This document shows positions 7,660-16,273 of a stretch of 64,000 nt of DNA, piece by piece. The position numbers and the translations under genes were made by a program. The notes under the pieces were generated by a model. The model was not told where the DNA came from. It worked only from the letters and a program-made list of their open reading frames with translations, and ran no database searches. Every line of letters begins with the position of its first letter. Within the stretch, counting starts at the first letter, position 1. This stretch comes from Nocardia amikacinitolerans NBRC 108937 (GTDB taxonomy: Bacteria > Actinomycetota > Actinomycetes > Mycobacteriales > Mycobacteriaceae): the NCBI RefSeq assembly GCF_001612615.1, contig NZ_BDAU01000032.1, positions 1-64,000 of the forward strand. The letters run 5' to 3'.

Positions 7660-9018
7660 ATGTCTTCAGCACTGCTCGAAACGGAACCGCTGCCGAGCCC
7701 GGCAAGCCTGCTCACCACCGCCAACCGCTGCCCGCGCCCGGCCACCATGGTCGGCAACACCCCGGTCCTCTGGATCACCGAACCGCTCGCACCCGCGGGC
7801 CGCGGATTCTGGGCCAAGCTGGAGGGCGCCAATCCGGGCGGCATGAAGGACCGGCCCGCGCTGCACATGGTCGAGCGCGCCGCCGCCCGCGGTGAACTCG
7901 CGCCCGGCGCGCCGATCGTCGAATCCACCAGCGGCACCCTCGGTCTCGGCCTCGCCCTCGCCGGAATGGTGCACCGCCACCCCGTCACCCTGGTCACCGA
8001 TCCCGGCCTCGAACCGCTCATGCGACACATGCTCGCCGCCTACGGCGCCCGGGTGGAGATGGTCACCGAACCGCATCCCGTCGGCGGCTGGCAACAGGCC
8101 CGCCGCGACCGCGTCGCCGAACTCTTGGCCGCCGACCCGCGCGCCTGGTGCCCCGACCAGTACCGCAATCCCGACAACCGCGCCGCCTACGAATCGCTCG
8201 CCATGGAACTCGTCGCGCAACTCGGCCGGATCGACGTACTGGTGTGCTCGGTCGGCACCGGCGGCCACTCCTCCGGCATCGCCCGCGCACTGCGTCGCTA
8301 CTTCCCGCACCTGCGCCTGGTCGGCGTGGACACCGTCGCGTCCACCATTTTCGGCCAACCCGCCGGACCGCGGCTGATGCGCGGGCTCGGCTCGAGCATC
8401 CATCCCGAGAACGTCGACTATTCGGCGTTCGACGAGATCCACTGGGTCGCGCCCGCCGAAGCGGTGTGGGCCTGCCGCACGCTGGCCGCCACCCATCACG
8501 CAAGCGGCGGGTGGAGTGTCGGCGCGGTGGCGCTGGTCGCGGGGTGGCTGGCCCGCACCGGTGAGCCGGACGCGCGCATCGCCGCCGTCTTCCCGGACGG
8601 TCCGCTGCGCTACTTCGACACCGTCTACAACGACGCCTACTGCCGGGAGCACGGACTGCTCGGCGCCGCGCCGACCGAACCCGCGACGATCGCGCATCCG
8701 TACGCTGCGGTGGTCGACTCGTGGACCCGCTGCACGACCGTGCTCGACCCGAAACCGCACTACTCCGCGCAGACGCACCAGCCCGAGGCGACTCGGCACG
8801 AGCCGCGGTCGACACACCAGCCGGACGCGATGCGGCACGAGCCCGAGGCGGCACAGCACGCGCGTGGAACGAAGCATCGCCCGGTCTCGACGCGCGAACC
8901 CGATCCGGCACCGCGTCGACTCGACCCGAAGCCCGACCACCCCGAGGAGGCCGCCGTGCCCACCGACGATCCGACCGCACCCGCACGGCCGGGCGCCACA
9001 CCGGGGGTCGCGCGATGA
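7660..9018 (+). CDS. cysK2: CysK2-like PLP enzyme (S-sulfocysteine synthase type) with extended tail
   Basis: A 452-residue fold-type II PLP enzyme. The PLP lysine is K63 in NPGGMKDRP, the substrate loop is STSGTLG at 89-95, and the phosphate-binding loop is VGTGGHSSG near 205. Sequence and position between lpqS-like and MFS genes match CysK2 (Rv0848), which makes S-sulfocysteine from O-phosphoserine and thiosulfate. The enzyme core ends near residue 370. The last 80 or so residues are a disordered, charged tail with degenerate repeats of RHEP and HQPDA and several histidines, not expected in CysK2. ATG at 7660 is chosen by family alignment; no strong ribosome site is visible. Its stop overlaps the MFS start (ATGA). 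Confidence 0.8.
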   Translation: MSSALLETEPLPSPASLLTTANRCPRPATMVGNTPVLWITEPLAPAGRGFWAKLEGANPGGMKDRPALHMVERAAARGELAPGAPIVESTSGTLGLGLALAGMVHRHPVTLVTDPGLEPLMRHMLAAYGARVEMVTEPHPVGGWQQARRDRVAELLAADPRAWCPDQYRNPDNRAAYESLAMELVAQLGRIDVLVCSVGTGGHSSGIARALRRYFPHLRLVGVDTVASTIFGQPAGPRLMRGLGSSIHPENVDYSAFDEIHWVAPAEAVWACRTLAATHHASGGWSVGAVALVAGWLARTGEPDARIAAVFPDGPLRYFDTVYNDAYCREHGLLGAAPTEPATIAHPYAAVVDSWTRCTTVLDPKPHYSAQTHQPEATRHEPRSTHQPDAMRHEPEAAQHARGTKHRPVSTREPDPAPRRLDPKPDHPEEAAVPTDDPTAPARPGATPGVAR

Positions 9019-10268
9019 AAGACGTCTACGCGACCTATCGCAGCTTCGGCAAACCGAGCCGGGTGCTGATGGTGAACCAGTTCGCCATCAACACCGGCTT
9101 CTTCATGCTCATGCCCTACCTGGCCGGTTACATGGCGGGCCCGCTCGGCCTCGCCGCGTGGGCGATCGGGTTGGTGCTCGGCATCAGGAACTTCTCCCAG
9201 CAGGGGATGTTCCTGGTCGGCGGCACCCTGGCCGACCGGCTCGGCTACAAACCGCTGATCGTGGCCGGATGTCTGCTGCGCACCGGCGGTTTCGCACTGC
9301 TCGCGTTCGCCGACTCGCTGCCCGCGCTGCTGATCGCCTCGGCCGCAACCGGATTCGCCGGCGCGCTGTTCAATCCCGCGGTGCGCGCGTATCTCGCCGT
9401 TGACTCCGGCGAACGACGGGTCGAGGCGTTCGCGGTGTTCAACATCTTCTATCAGGCGGGCATCCTGTTCGGGCCGATCCTCGGTCTCGCGTTGATGGCG
9501 TTCGATTTCCAGGCCACCGCCACTTGCGCGGCCGCGGTGTTCGCCCTGCTCACCGTCGCCCAGCTGCGCGCGCTGCCGCAGCACCGCGCGGAGCCGAAAA
9601 CCGCGTCGGTGCTCGAGGATTGGCGCGTGGTGCTGGCCAACCGACCGTTCCTGCTGTTCTCGGCGGCGATGATCGGCTGCTATGTGCTCTCGTTCCAGGT
9701 GTATCTCGCGCTGCCGATGCAGGCCGCCCGCATCGTCGGCGAAGGGTCGGCCACCGCGCTCATGACGGCGGTCTTCGTCGTCTCCGGCGTGATCGCCATC
9801 GCCGGACAGCTGCGCATCACCCGCTGGTTCGCCGCCCGCTGGGGTCGCCCGCACAGCCTGATCATCGGTATGGCGATCCTGGCGGCGGCGTTCGTCCCAC
9901 TGCTGCTCGTGCCCGGCACCGCGCTCGGCGTCCCGACGGCGGTCGGGGCGATGCTGCTCACCGCCGCGATGCTGGGTGTCGGTGCGGCCGCGGTCTTCCC
10001 GTTCGAAATGGACACCGTGGTCGCGCTCTGCGGCGACCGCCTGGTCGCCACCCACTACGGCCTCTACAACACGATCGTCGGCACCGGCATCCTGCTCGGC
10101 AACCTCGGCACCGGCACGGTCCTCGACGCGGCCCGCTCCGCCGGACTGAGCTCCCTGGCCTGGGCCGCACTCATCGCCATCGGCGCCGCCTCCGCCGCCG
10201 GGTTGTACGGCCTCGCCCGATCCGGTCGCCTGGACGCACCGGCTCCCACAACGGCGGCGATGGTGTAA
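9015..10268 (+). CDS. MFS transporter
   Basis: A 417-residue protein with about 12 membrane spans. The loop GGTLADRLGYKPL between spans 2 and 3 fits the MFS motif A. The start overlaps the cysK2-like stop as ATGA, so the two are translationally coupled. Position and type correspond to Rv0849. In that synteny the transporter is the third member of the copper-responsive lpqS-cysK2-MFS unit; its substrate is unknown. Confidence 0.88.
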   Translation: MKDVYATYRSFGKPSRVLMVNQFAINTGFFMLMPYLAGYMAGPLGLAAWAIGLVLGIRNFSQQGMFLVGGTLADRLGYKPLIVAGCLLRTGGFALLAFADSLPALLIASAATGFAGALFNPAVRAYLAVDSGERRVEAFAVFNIFYQAGILFGPILGLALMAFDFQATATCAAAVFALLTVAQLRALPQHRAEPKTASVLEDWRVVLANRPFLLFSAAMIGCYVLSFQVYLALPMQAARIVGEGSATALMTAVFVVSGVIAIAGQLRITRWFAARWGRPHSLIIGMAILAAAFVPLLLVPGTALGVPTAVGAMLLTAAMLGVGAAAVFPFEMDTVVALCGDRLVATHYGLYNTIVGTGILLGNLGTGTVLDAARSAGLSSLAWAALIAIGAASAAGLYGLARSGRLDAPAPTTAAMV

Positions 10269-10656
10269 TCCCTCGGGAGCGCTTCGCAGGGGTCACCGCC
10301 CTGCGGGGCGTGCACCCCGTGTGCTCGGCCGCGCTCGCCACCTGCCCTGGAGATGCGCCTGCGGCCCCCGGCCACTCCGGCGCCGCGGCCTGGCTGAGCG
10401 GCCGATGCCCGGGCTGTGGACAGCGATACCCGCTCAACGCATGCGGCCGCGTTCGCCATCAGCCGGACTGCACACCCTCCGGCGGAACACTGGTGCCGCG
10501 TCCAGAATGGTCGGCGCGGTCACCGACCGAAGGCCACCAACATCCCGCCAGACCGACTGGACGTGACCTTCATTCACCCGACCTGCGTGCACCGGTGAAC
10601 CGACCGAGGGTGACCTTTGGTGCGGTGGGCCGACCAGTGGTGACATTCGGTTGGCG
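10269..10656. other. Intergenic stretch with short direct repeats
   Basis: No supported gene. Three related 18-21 bp segments occur in direct orientation: CCGACTGGACGTGACCTT at 10553, CCGACCGAGGGTGACCTT at 10600 and CCGACCAGTGGTGACATT at 10630. The last continues as TCGGT, giving GTGACATTCGGT, which is also present at 7134 before the lpqS-like gene. Confidence 0.5.
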
Positions 10657-10983
10657 TTAGCTCGGTGCCTGTCCCTGCGCGGAGTACAAGCTGACCTCGC
10701 CTTCCTCGCTGAGGAACGCGTTGACCAGCATGATCCGGTTGATCCGGAGTTCCTCGGGGTCGGGGGCGGTGGTGGTGATGTTGATCTGCGGGATGGCGCC
10801 CCAGTTGACCACGTAGCGCTCCGGCGGGCCGTCGTCATCGGACAGGCGTGCGAGCCGGAACACCGACACCGTCTTGCGGACGATGAGGTTGCGCACGACT
10901 TCAGCTATTCGCTCGGGGTCTTCCAGCGAGAACATGAAGCCGAATGTCAGCTCCGGCGATGACACATAGGCGGGCACGAACAT
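10657..10983 (-). CDS. Conserved hypothetical protein
   Basis: A 108-residue soluble protein beginning MFVPAYVSSPELTFGFMFS, with mixed alpha/beta-like composition and no signal peptide or membrane span. I do not recognise a family. Balanced amino-acid use and an uninterrupted frame support a real gene: it lacks the Arg/Pro excess of spurious frames here. It stands alone, transcribed away from the DUF4254 gene. Confidence 0.6.
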   Translation of the reverse strand: MFVPAYVSSPELTFGFMFSLEDPERIAEVVRNLIVRKTVSVFRLARLSDDDGPPERYVVNWGAIPQINITTTAPDPEELRINRIMLVNAFLSEEGEVSLYSAQGQAPS

Positions 10984-11369
10984 CGAGGCTAGTCCATCGA
11001 ACCGGGGCGCGCAGCCGCCGCGCCGCGATGGTAACTGGATGTGCGCCGATCGCCCAGTTCACCTTGGGCAAAGGTAGATTTCGTGTGACCGCCCCGTAAC
11101 GGACGATAACGATTTCCGACTCGCGCATGTTTTTCACACCATCTTGTTGCGCCGATTCGACTATCGCGCTTTCCTGAAAGTGTCCCGATTTTCTCGGGCC
11201 GTCTTCCTCATCGCATCGTCGCGGATTTCCCGGTTTCTTTGCCGTGCTGGTGGACTGTGTGGGGGGCGTCCGGGCTCGGGGCTGCGCCGGAGCCGAGGGG
11301 TGCCCCTCCCCGAAATCCCCCTCGGCCCTGGCGTATCCATGTCGGATCGTTACCGCAGGGGCGTGCACC
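10984..11369. other. Intergenic region between divergent genes
   Basis: About 390 bp separating the hypothetical gene (minus) from the DUF4254 gene (plus). It must hold promoters for both. I see no clear operator palindrome, RNA gene or repeat. Confidence 0.4.
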
Positions 11370-11900
11370 ATGCCTACCGAATACGCCGGGAGCCGTATCG
11401 GAGCCGGCGAGCTGCCACCGCGATCAGCGCTGTTGCGCGCGTTTCGCGAAGCCGACGACCCGAATCGCCGAAAGCACCGAGTCCTCGCCGCGGCCCGCGA
11501 GCTGGTCGAATGCCACGAGCGCAGGCACCGGGCGCTGGCCGCGGCGCACGCGCCGGGCGCCACCAACGGTCGCGTCGCGGCGTGCAGTCAGCTGGTGGAC
11601 GACATCGACGAGCGCCGCGCCGAGCTGGTCGGCCGGATAAACGACTGGGTGGCGACCAACGTCGCGCACCGCACCGGCGCCTCGCTGCACACCGAGACAC
11701 TGGGCGCGGTCATCGATCGAATGGCGGCGAAATGGACTGCGGCACAACAGGCTTTGAGCGCGACCGGCCCGGCGACGCAGCCACCGCGGGTGGACGGGGA
11801 AGCCCACCTGCTGTGGACGCGGCTCGCCGAGCTGGCCGACGGCTATCAGGACCTGATCACCGACGTCACCGAGCACCGGCGCAGGCTGCCGGTGTGGTGA
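11370..11900 (+). CDS. DUF4254 protein
   Basis: A 176-residue helical protein containing LHTETLGAVIDRMAAKW, the hallmark of DUF4254, together with HRTGASL just before it and C-terminal LWTRLAELADGYQDLI. The biochemical role is unknown. ATG at 11370 is preceded by AGGGGC, a weak ribosome site. It ends immediately next to the convergent gene at 11901, with no intergenic base. Confidence 0.75.
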   Translation: MPTEYAGSRIGAGELPPRSALLRAFREADDPNRRKHRVLAAARELVECHERRHRALAAAHAPGATNGRVAACSQLVDDIDERRAELVGRINDWVATNVAHRTGASLHTETLGAVIDRMAAKWTAAQQALSATGPATQPPRVDGEAHLLWTRLAELADGYQDLITDVTEHRRRLPVW

Positions 11901-12206
11901 TCAGCGGCGGTCGTCGAGGTCGGACTCGACGACCTCGGCCTCGACGAAGGCGGAGCCGGTCGCGGGCTCGGGCTCCGGCTCGTCGGGGACCTCGTCCAGC
12001 GGCGCTTCCCGCTGCACCGCGGCATCCTTGCGGGCCGCGGCGGCCGCCTCGTTCATCTCGATCGCGTCGGTGATCCACTCACCGATCTCCCGAGTGACCT
12101 CCTGGACGGTTCCGGTGATGATCGTCGCAATATTTCCGACGTGCCTGGCACCGGAGGCCGTCAATTCTTGAATCAAATCCTTGTTGCTTTCGAATTTCCC
12201 GATCAT
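11901..12206 (-). CDS. Small helical conserved protein
   Basis: A 101-residue protein. The first 65 residues look amphipathic helical (KDLIQELTASGARHVGNIATIITGTVQEVTREIGEWI). The remainder is an acidic, Pro/Glu-rich tail (VPDEPEPEPATGS). No family recognised. It lies directly downstream of the desaturase gene: the ATG at 12206 adjoins the desaturase stop at 12207. Co-transcription with the desaturase and reductase is therefore likely. Confidence 0.6.
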   Translation of the reverse strand: MIGKFESNKDLIQELTASGARHVGNIATIITGTVQEVTREIGEWITDAIEMNEAAAAARKDAAVQREAPLDEVPDEPEPEPATGSAFVEAEVVESDLDDRR

Positions 12207-13355
12207 TCACACGCCCACTTCGGTCGCCTTCCGCTGACGCATCACGATAACACCGGGAGATGACGTGTTCTTCGTGAAGCGCGGCGGCAGTGCCAGCTTG
12301 AAAATCTTCGCCCACACATCGCCGATCTGCTTGCTCAACGGGCCGGTGTGGTACGGCAATCCGTACTTCTCGCACAGCGCCCGCACCTCCGGCGCGATCT
12401 CCGGATAGCGGTTGGCCGGGATGTCGGGGAACAGGTGGTGTTCGATCTGGTGCGACAGATTGCCGCTCATGATGTGGAACAGCTTGCCGCCCGAGATATT
12501 CGCCGAGCCGAGCATCTGCCGGACGTACCACTCGCCGCGGGTCTCCTCGGCGGTCTCCTCTTCGGTGAACGTCTGTACGCCGGAAGGGAAATGGCCGCAG
12601 AAGATGATCGAGTAGGCCCAGACGTTGCGCACCAGGTTGGCCGCGGCATTGCCCGCCAGCGTGCTGACGAACAGCGGACCGGTCAGCGCGGGGAACACGA
12701 CGTAGTCCTTGAGCGCCTGGCGGCCCGCCTTGCGCCACCAACCCTTGATCAGCGGCTTGAGGTCCGACCACTTGCGCTTGCCCTGAACGATGTTCTCGGC
12801 CTCGGCGTCGTGCAGCATGACACCCCACTCGAAGAACACCATCAGCAGGAACGCCCACAGCGGGTTGCCCAGGTAGTAGGGGTTCCACTTCTGGCCCTCG
12901 TCCATGCGCAGGATGCCGTATCCGATGTCGCGGTCCATGCCGTGGATGTTGGTGAAGGTGTGGTGCATGTAGTTGTGCGAGTGCTTCCACTGGTCGGCCG
13001 GGCAGACCGTATCCCACTCGAACTCACGGGAATTCAGGCCGGGCTCACGCATCCAGTCGTACTGGCCGTGCATGACGTTGTGGCCGATCTCCATGTTGTC
13101 CAGGATCTTCGACACGCTCAGCGCGGCGACCGCCGCCAGCCACACCGGCGGCAGGAAGCCCAGGTACATCAGGCCGCGCCCGGCGATCTCGAAACCGCGC
13201 TGCGCCTTGATGATCGAATAGATGTACTCGCGGTCGCGCTCGCCGAGATCGGCGACGACGCGGTCGCGCAGTTCATCGAGCGCCTTGCCAAGCTCCTCGA
13301 CCTGGTCGGGAGTCAGGACCAGCGGTCCGTCCTTGGTCTCGGTCAGAATGGTCAT
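12207..13355 (-). CDS. desA3: Membrane fatty acyl-CoA desaturase (DesA3-like)
   Basis: A 382-residue membrane desaturase with three histidine boxes: HNVMHGQ near 92, HSHNYMHHTF near 131 and HQIEHHLFP near 302. The first box is HxxxH, the second HxxxHH and the third QxxHH, the di-iron ligand set of acyl-CoA desaturases. Family and partner gene match DesA3 (Rv3229c), a stearoyl-CoA delta-9 desaturase that introduces the oleate double bond. It follows its electron-transfer partner by 21 bp. Regulation probably involves the divergent TetR gene and the palindrome at 14521. Confidence 0.88.
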   Translation of the reverse strand: MTILTETKDGPLVLTPDQVEELGKALDELRDRVVADLGERDREYIYSIIKAQRGFEIAGRGLMYLGFLPPVWLAAVAALSVSKILDNMEIGHNVMHGQYDWMREPGLNSREFEWDTVCPADQWKHSHNYMHHTFTNIHGMDRDIGYGILRMDEGQKWNPYYLGNPLWAFLLMVFFEWGVMLHDAEAENIVQGKRKWSDLKPLIKGWWRKAGRQALKDYVVFPALTGPLFVSTLAGNAAANLVRNVWAYSIIFCGHFPSGVQTFTEEETAEETRGEWYVRQMLGSANISGGKLFHIMSGNLSHQIEHHLFPDIPANRYPEIAPEVRALCEKYGLPYHTGPLSKQIGDVWAKIFKLALPPRFTKNTSSPGVIVMRQRKATEVGV

Positions 13356-13376
13356 TGTCAGTCCCCTTGTGTCTGT

Positions 13377-14435
13377 CTAGATTTCGATGTCGACGTCGCC
13401 CACCGCGGCGCTGACGCAGAGCTGGATGGGCTGGTCGGGATCGCTGTCGGTCTCGCCGGTGCGCAGGTTGCGCGTGCAGCCGGAGCGGCGAACGGCGGTG
13501 CAGGAGAAGCAGATACCCATGCGGCAGCCGTACTCCGGCGTCAGGCCCGCGGCCTCGGCCTGCTCCAGCAGGCTGGTACCGGTGTTCTCGGCGCGCACCC
13601 CGCTGGCCGAGAAGCTCGTCGAGCCGTGCACCTCGTCCGCGTCGACGGGTGCGGTCGAGAGCGTGAACTCCTCGGAGTGCAGCCGGTCGGCCAGTTCCTC
13701 GGCCTCGTACACCTTGCGCACCGCGTCCATCAGCGGCGGCGGACCGCACAGGTAGGTCTGCGCCTCGGCGAACCAGGGCGCGACGCGCTCGAGCTCGTCG
13801 TAGTCGAACGGGCCGCCGCCCTGCTCCGGATAGCGCATCTCGATGCGGAAACGCGGGTTCCGCTCGGCGATCGCCTCCAGCTCGGCGCGGTGCGGTACCG
13901 CCTCCGGCGAACGGGCGTAGTGCAGGAAGGTCAGCTCACCGGGATAACCCTCGTCGGCGAGGGTCCGCATCATCGACAGCACCGGCGTGATGCCGCTGCC
14001 GCCGCTGATCAGCAGCACCCGGTCGGGACGGACCTCGGGCAACCGGAACACACCGGCCGCCGGGCTCAGGTCGACCACCATGCCGGGCACGGCGTTCTCG
14101 TGCAAGTACTGCGACACCAGACCGCCGGGGTGTGCCTTGACGGTGAGCTGGATGTGCCGGTCGCGCCGCCCTTCCGGATTCACCGGCGAGTAGCACCTGG
14201 TGTGCCGGACGCCGTCGATCACCACGCCGATCTGGACGTACTGGCCCGCGGCGTGGCCGCGCCACTGCCGGGTCGGGCGCAGAGTGAGCGTCACCGAGCC
14301 GGGCACCGAGCGGCGCACGTGGGTTATCTCGGCGCGCATCTGCCGGACGGTCAGCGTGGGACGCACGAGTTCCAGGTACCGGTCGAGCGGATGGGGCGTG
14401 GTCAGGGTCTGCACCAGGTCGATGAGATCCACCAT
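13377..14435 (-). CDS. Ferredoxin-reductase-type electron donor to the desaturase
   Basis: A 352-residue fusion of an FAD/NAD(P)H reductase and a C-terminal plant-type 2Fe-2S domain. The FAD-binding motif is RCYSPVN, the NAD motif is LISGGSGITPVLSMMR, and YLCGPPPLMDAV is the reductase end motif. The cluster cysteines are in YGCRMGICFSCTAV and QLCVSAAV. This corresponds to Rv3230c, the reductase of DesA3. ATG at 14435 is preferred because GGAGA lies six bases upstream; ATG at 14471 has no ribosome site and adds 12 residues. Confidence 0.88.
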   Translation of the reverse strand: MVDLIDLVQTLTTPHPLDRYLELVRPTLTVRQMRAEITHVRRSVPGSVTLTLRPTRQWRGHAAGQYVQIGVVIDGVRHTRCYSPVNPEGRRDRHIQLTVKAHPGGLVSQYLHENAVPGMVVDLSPAAGVFRLPEVRPDRVLLISGGSGITPVLSMMRTLADEGYPGELTFLHYARSPEAVPHRAELEAIAERNPRFRIEMRYPEQGGGPFDYDELERVAPWFAEAQTYLCGPPPLMDAVRKVYEAEELADRLHSEEFTLSTAPVDADEVHGSTSFSASGVRAENTGTSLLEQAEAAGLTPEYGCRMGICFSCTAVRRSGCTRNLRTGETDSDPDQPIQLCVSAAVGDVDIEI

Positions 14436-14520
14436 TCGGTTCTCCGTACCTCTGATTCTTCGGTAGGTCATGGCTGTGGCGTGCGCTCTGTCACTTGATC
14501 AGATTTCAGTGCACGCCTGT

Positions 14521-14535
14521 ACACTCATCCAGTGT
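14521..14535. promoter_or_regulatory. Palindromic operator between reductase and TetR genes
   Basis: ACACT-CATCC-AGTGT is a perfect 5 bp inverted repeat with a 5 bp spacer, embedded in TGTACACTCATCCAGTGTGA. It lies in the 196 bp between the divergent reductase (starting 14435) and TetR (starting 14632) genes. It is a candidate site for that TetR protein to control both directions. Confidence 0.55.
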
Positions 14536-14631
14536 GACCGATAGGCAGGGTCCAGTGTCAACCGGCAATTCGTGTGACCCGAACTACACCTCTTGGATGA
14601 GCGAATGGTGAACGGATGTATGCTCACCGTG

Positions 14632-15252
14632 ATGAGCGAGCAGGCAGCAACCCGAATCGAGCGCAAGGAGCGCACGCGGCAGGCCCTGGTCGACGGCACC
14701 CTGGAACTGGCCGCCGACCGCGGTTTCGCCGCGCTGAGCCTGCGTGAGATCGCGCGCTCGGCGGGGATCGTTCCGACGGCCTTCTACCGCCACTTCGCCT
14801 CGCTCGACGACCTCGGCGCGACCCTCGTCGACCAAGGCGTGACCGCGCTCCGGCTGGCGCTGCGCGAGGTCCGGCGCAATCCCGAGGCCAGCATCGCCGA
14901 TACGGTGCGGTTCGTCTTCGATCAGGTCGGGGGCAAGCGCGCGGTGTTCGGCTTCCTCACCCGGGAACGCCACGGCGGTTCGGCAGCGCTGCGCAAAGCC
15001 ATCGCGCTGGAACTCCAGCTGATCGTGCGCGAGCTGGTCGCCGACCTGTCCCGGGTGCGCGCGCTGGACGACTGGAGCCCGCGCGACCTGGAGATCGCCG
15101 CGGACCTGCTGGTCGGCACCGTCGCCGACGGGATCGCCGCGTATGTCGCGGCCGAGGAGCGCGACCAGCGGAGCATCGTCGACCGCACGGTGCAGCAGAT
15201 CCGGCTGATCGCGCTCGGCATGGACAACTGGTGGCCGCCCAAGGATCGATAG
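14632..15252 (+). CDS. TetR-family regulator of the desaturase operon
   Basis: A 206-residue TetR regulator. The N-terminal helix-turn-helix spans roughly residues 12-60 (RQALVDGTLELAADRGFAALSLREIARSAGIVPTAFYRHF). A ligand-binding helical domain follows, ending DNWWPPKDR. ATG at 14632 fits the family start; earlier in-frame starts (14593) add non-conserved residues. Divergent orientation to the desaturase pair and the shared palindrome suggest that it senses a fatty acyl signal and represses the desaturase. That role is inferred. Confidence 0.82.
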   Translation: MSEQAATRIERKERTRQALVDGTLELAADRGFAALSLREIARSAGIVPTAFYRHFASLDDLGATLVDQGVTALRLALREVRRNPEASIADTVRFVFDQVGGKRAVFGFLTRERHGGSAALRKAIALELQLIVRELVADLSRVRALDDWSPRDLEIAADLLVGTVADGIAAYVAAEERDQRSIVDRTVQQIRLIALGMDNWWPPKDR

Positions 15253-15318
15253 GCCAACGTTCGAGATACGTGGACTGACCGCGAATCTCGTCCTGCCGCG
15301 TCCCGTACTGTGCCGAAC

Positions 15319-16257
15319 ATGGGTTACGACACCAGCTTTCACGCCTTGGACATGCGGCTCGTCGAGGAGCGGATCCTGCCGTATCTGGCCGGGCTCGGCG
15401 GCGACGCCGATCTCGACGATCTGATCGCCTTCGCGGTCGAGCAGGCTCGGGTGCGCTTCCGGGCCAAGGCGTGGGCGCTCGGCGCGCTGAAGGTCGCCGA
15501 CGACGAGTTCGACGCCTCGCTCTACGTGTGGGGACGGCCGTACCTGATCACGGCCGAGACGCCCGAGGACGTGGCGGAAATCGCTGTGCGATACCGGGAT
15601 TGCACCGTCCGCACGGTGGACGAGCTGGCCCGCGCGCAACTCGAGCTGTTCGATCCGGCACTGGCCGCACGGACCGAACCCGATATGAGCGGTACGCTGC
15701 CCGGCGCCGACGACCTGGCCGTCGACATCGCGTGGAAGATCCGCCTGCTGCGCCAGGCCGCACTCGCGCTGCGCTCCGGCCAGCCGACCGTCGACGACCC
15801 GCACAGCCCCGAAACGCACGACGCCGCCGACCTTTTGCGCAACAACCTCCAGTTCTGTCTCGTCGAATTCGCCGCGCGACTGCTGCCGGGCTGGATGGAC
15901 CGCGGCGTCGTCTGGCCGACCGCGCTGGCCGAGGAAGCCGGAACCGGCTGGCCCGCCGGGTTCGGCGGCAACGGCCCGCTGCTCGGCGACCTGCCGTCCC
16001 AGTTCCCCGAAATCGCTTGGCGCACCGAGGACACCATCACCGCCAACTACGCGGTCGGCGGATTCGTCGGCGCCGGTGACGCGACCGCGGCGCGCGGCTG
16101 GGTCGCCGAACACGCCGACGCACTGAGCGGTGGCGACGACCGGACGCGCCTGTCGCTGCGCAAGTGCGGCGAGGCGCTGGCGCTGGCGGAGCTGATCGGC
16201 GGCGGTTTCGCGGAGGCCACCGAGATCTACAGCGGCATGGAGGGCCGGATCAACTGA
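15319..16257 (+). CDS. Conserved hypothetical protein
   Basis: A 312-residue soluble protein starting MGYDTSFHALDMRLVEERI. It is rich in acidic and aromatic residues and has no signal peptide or membrane span. I do not recognise a named domain. Composition and an uninterrupted frame make it a real gene. ATG at 15319 is chosen over GTG at 15310 because MGYDTxFH reads like a natural N-terminus. It converges on the MFS gene, with 16 bp between them. Confidence 0.65.
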   Translation: MGYDTSFHALDMRLVEERILPYLAGLGGDADLDDLIAFAVEQARVRFRAKAWALGALKVADDEFDASLYVWGRPYLITAETPEDVAEIAVRYRDCTVRTVDELARAQLELFDPALAARTEPDMSGTLPGADDLAVDIAWKIRLLRQAALALRSGQPTVDDPHSPETHDAADLLRNNLQFCLVEFAARLLPGWMDRGVVWPTALAEEAGTGWPAGFGGNGPLLGDLPSQFPEIAWRTEDTITANYAVGGFVGAGDATAARGWVAEHADALSGGDDRTRLSLRKCGEALALAELIGGGFAEATEIYSGMEGRIN

Positions 16258-16273
16258 CCCGCGCCGCGTCTTA

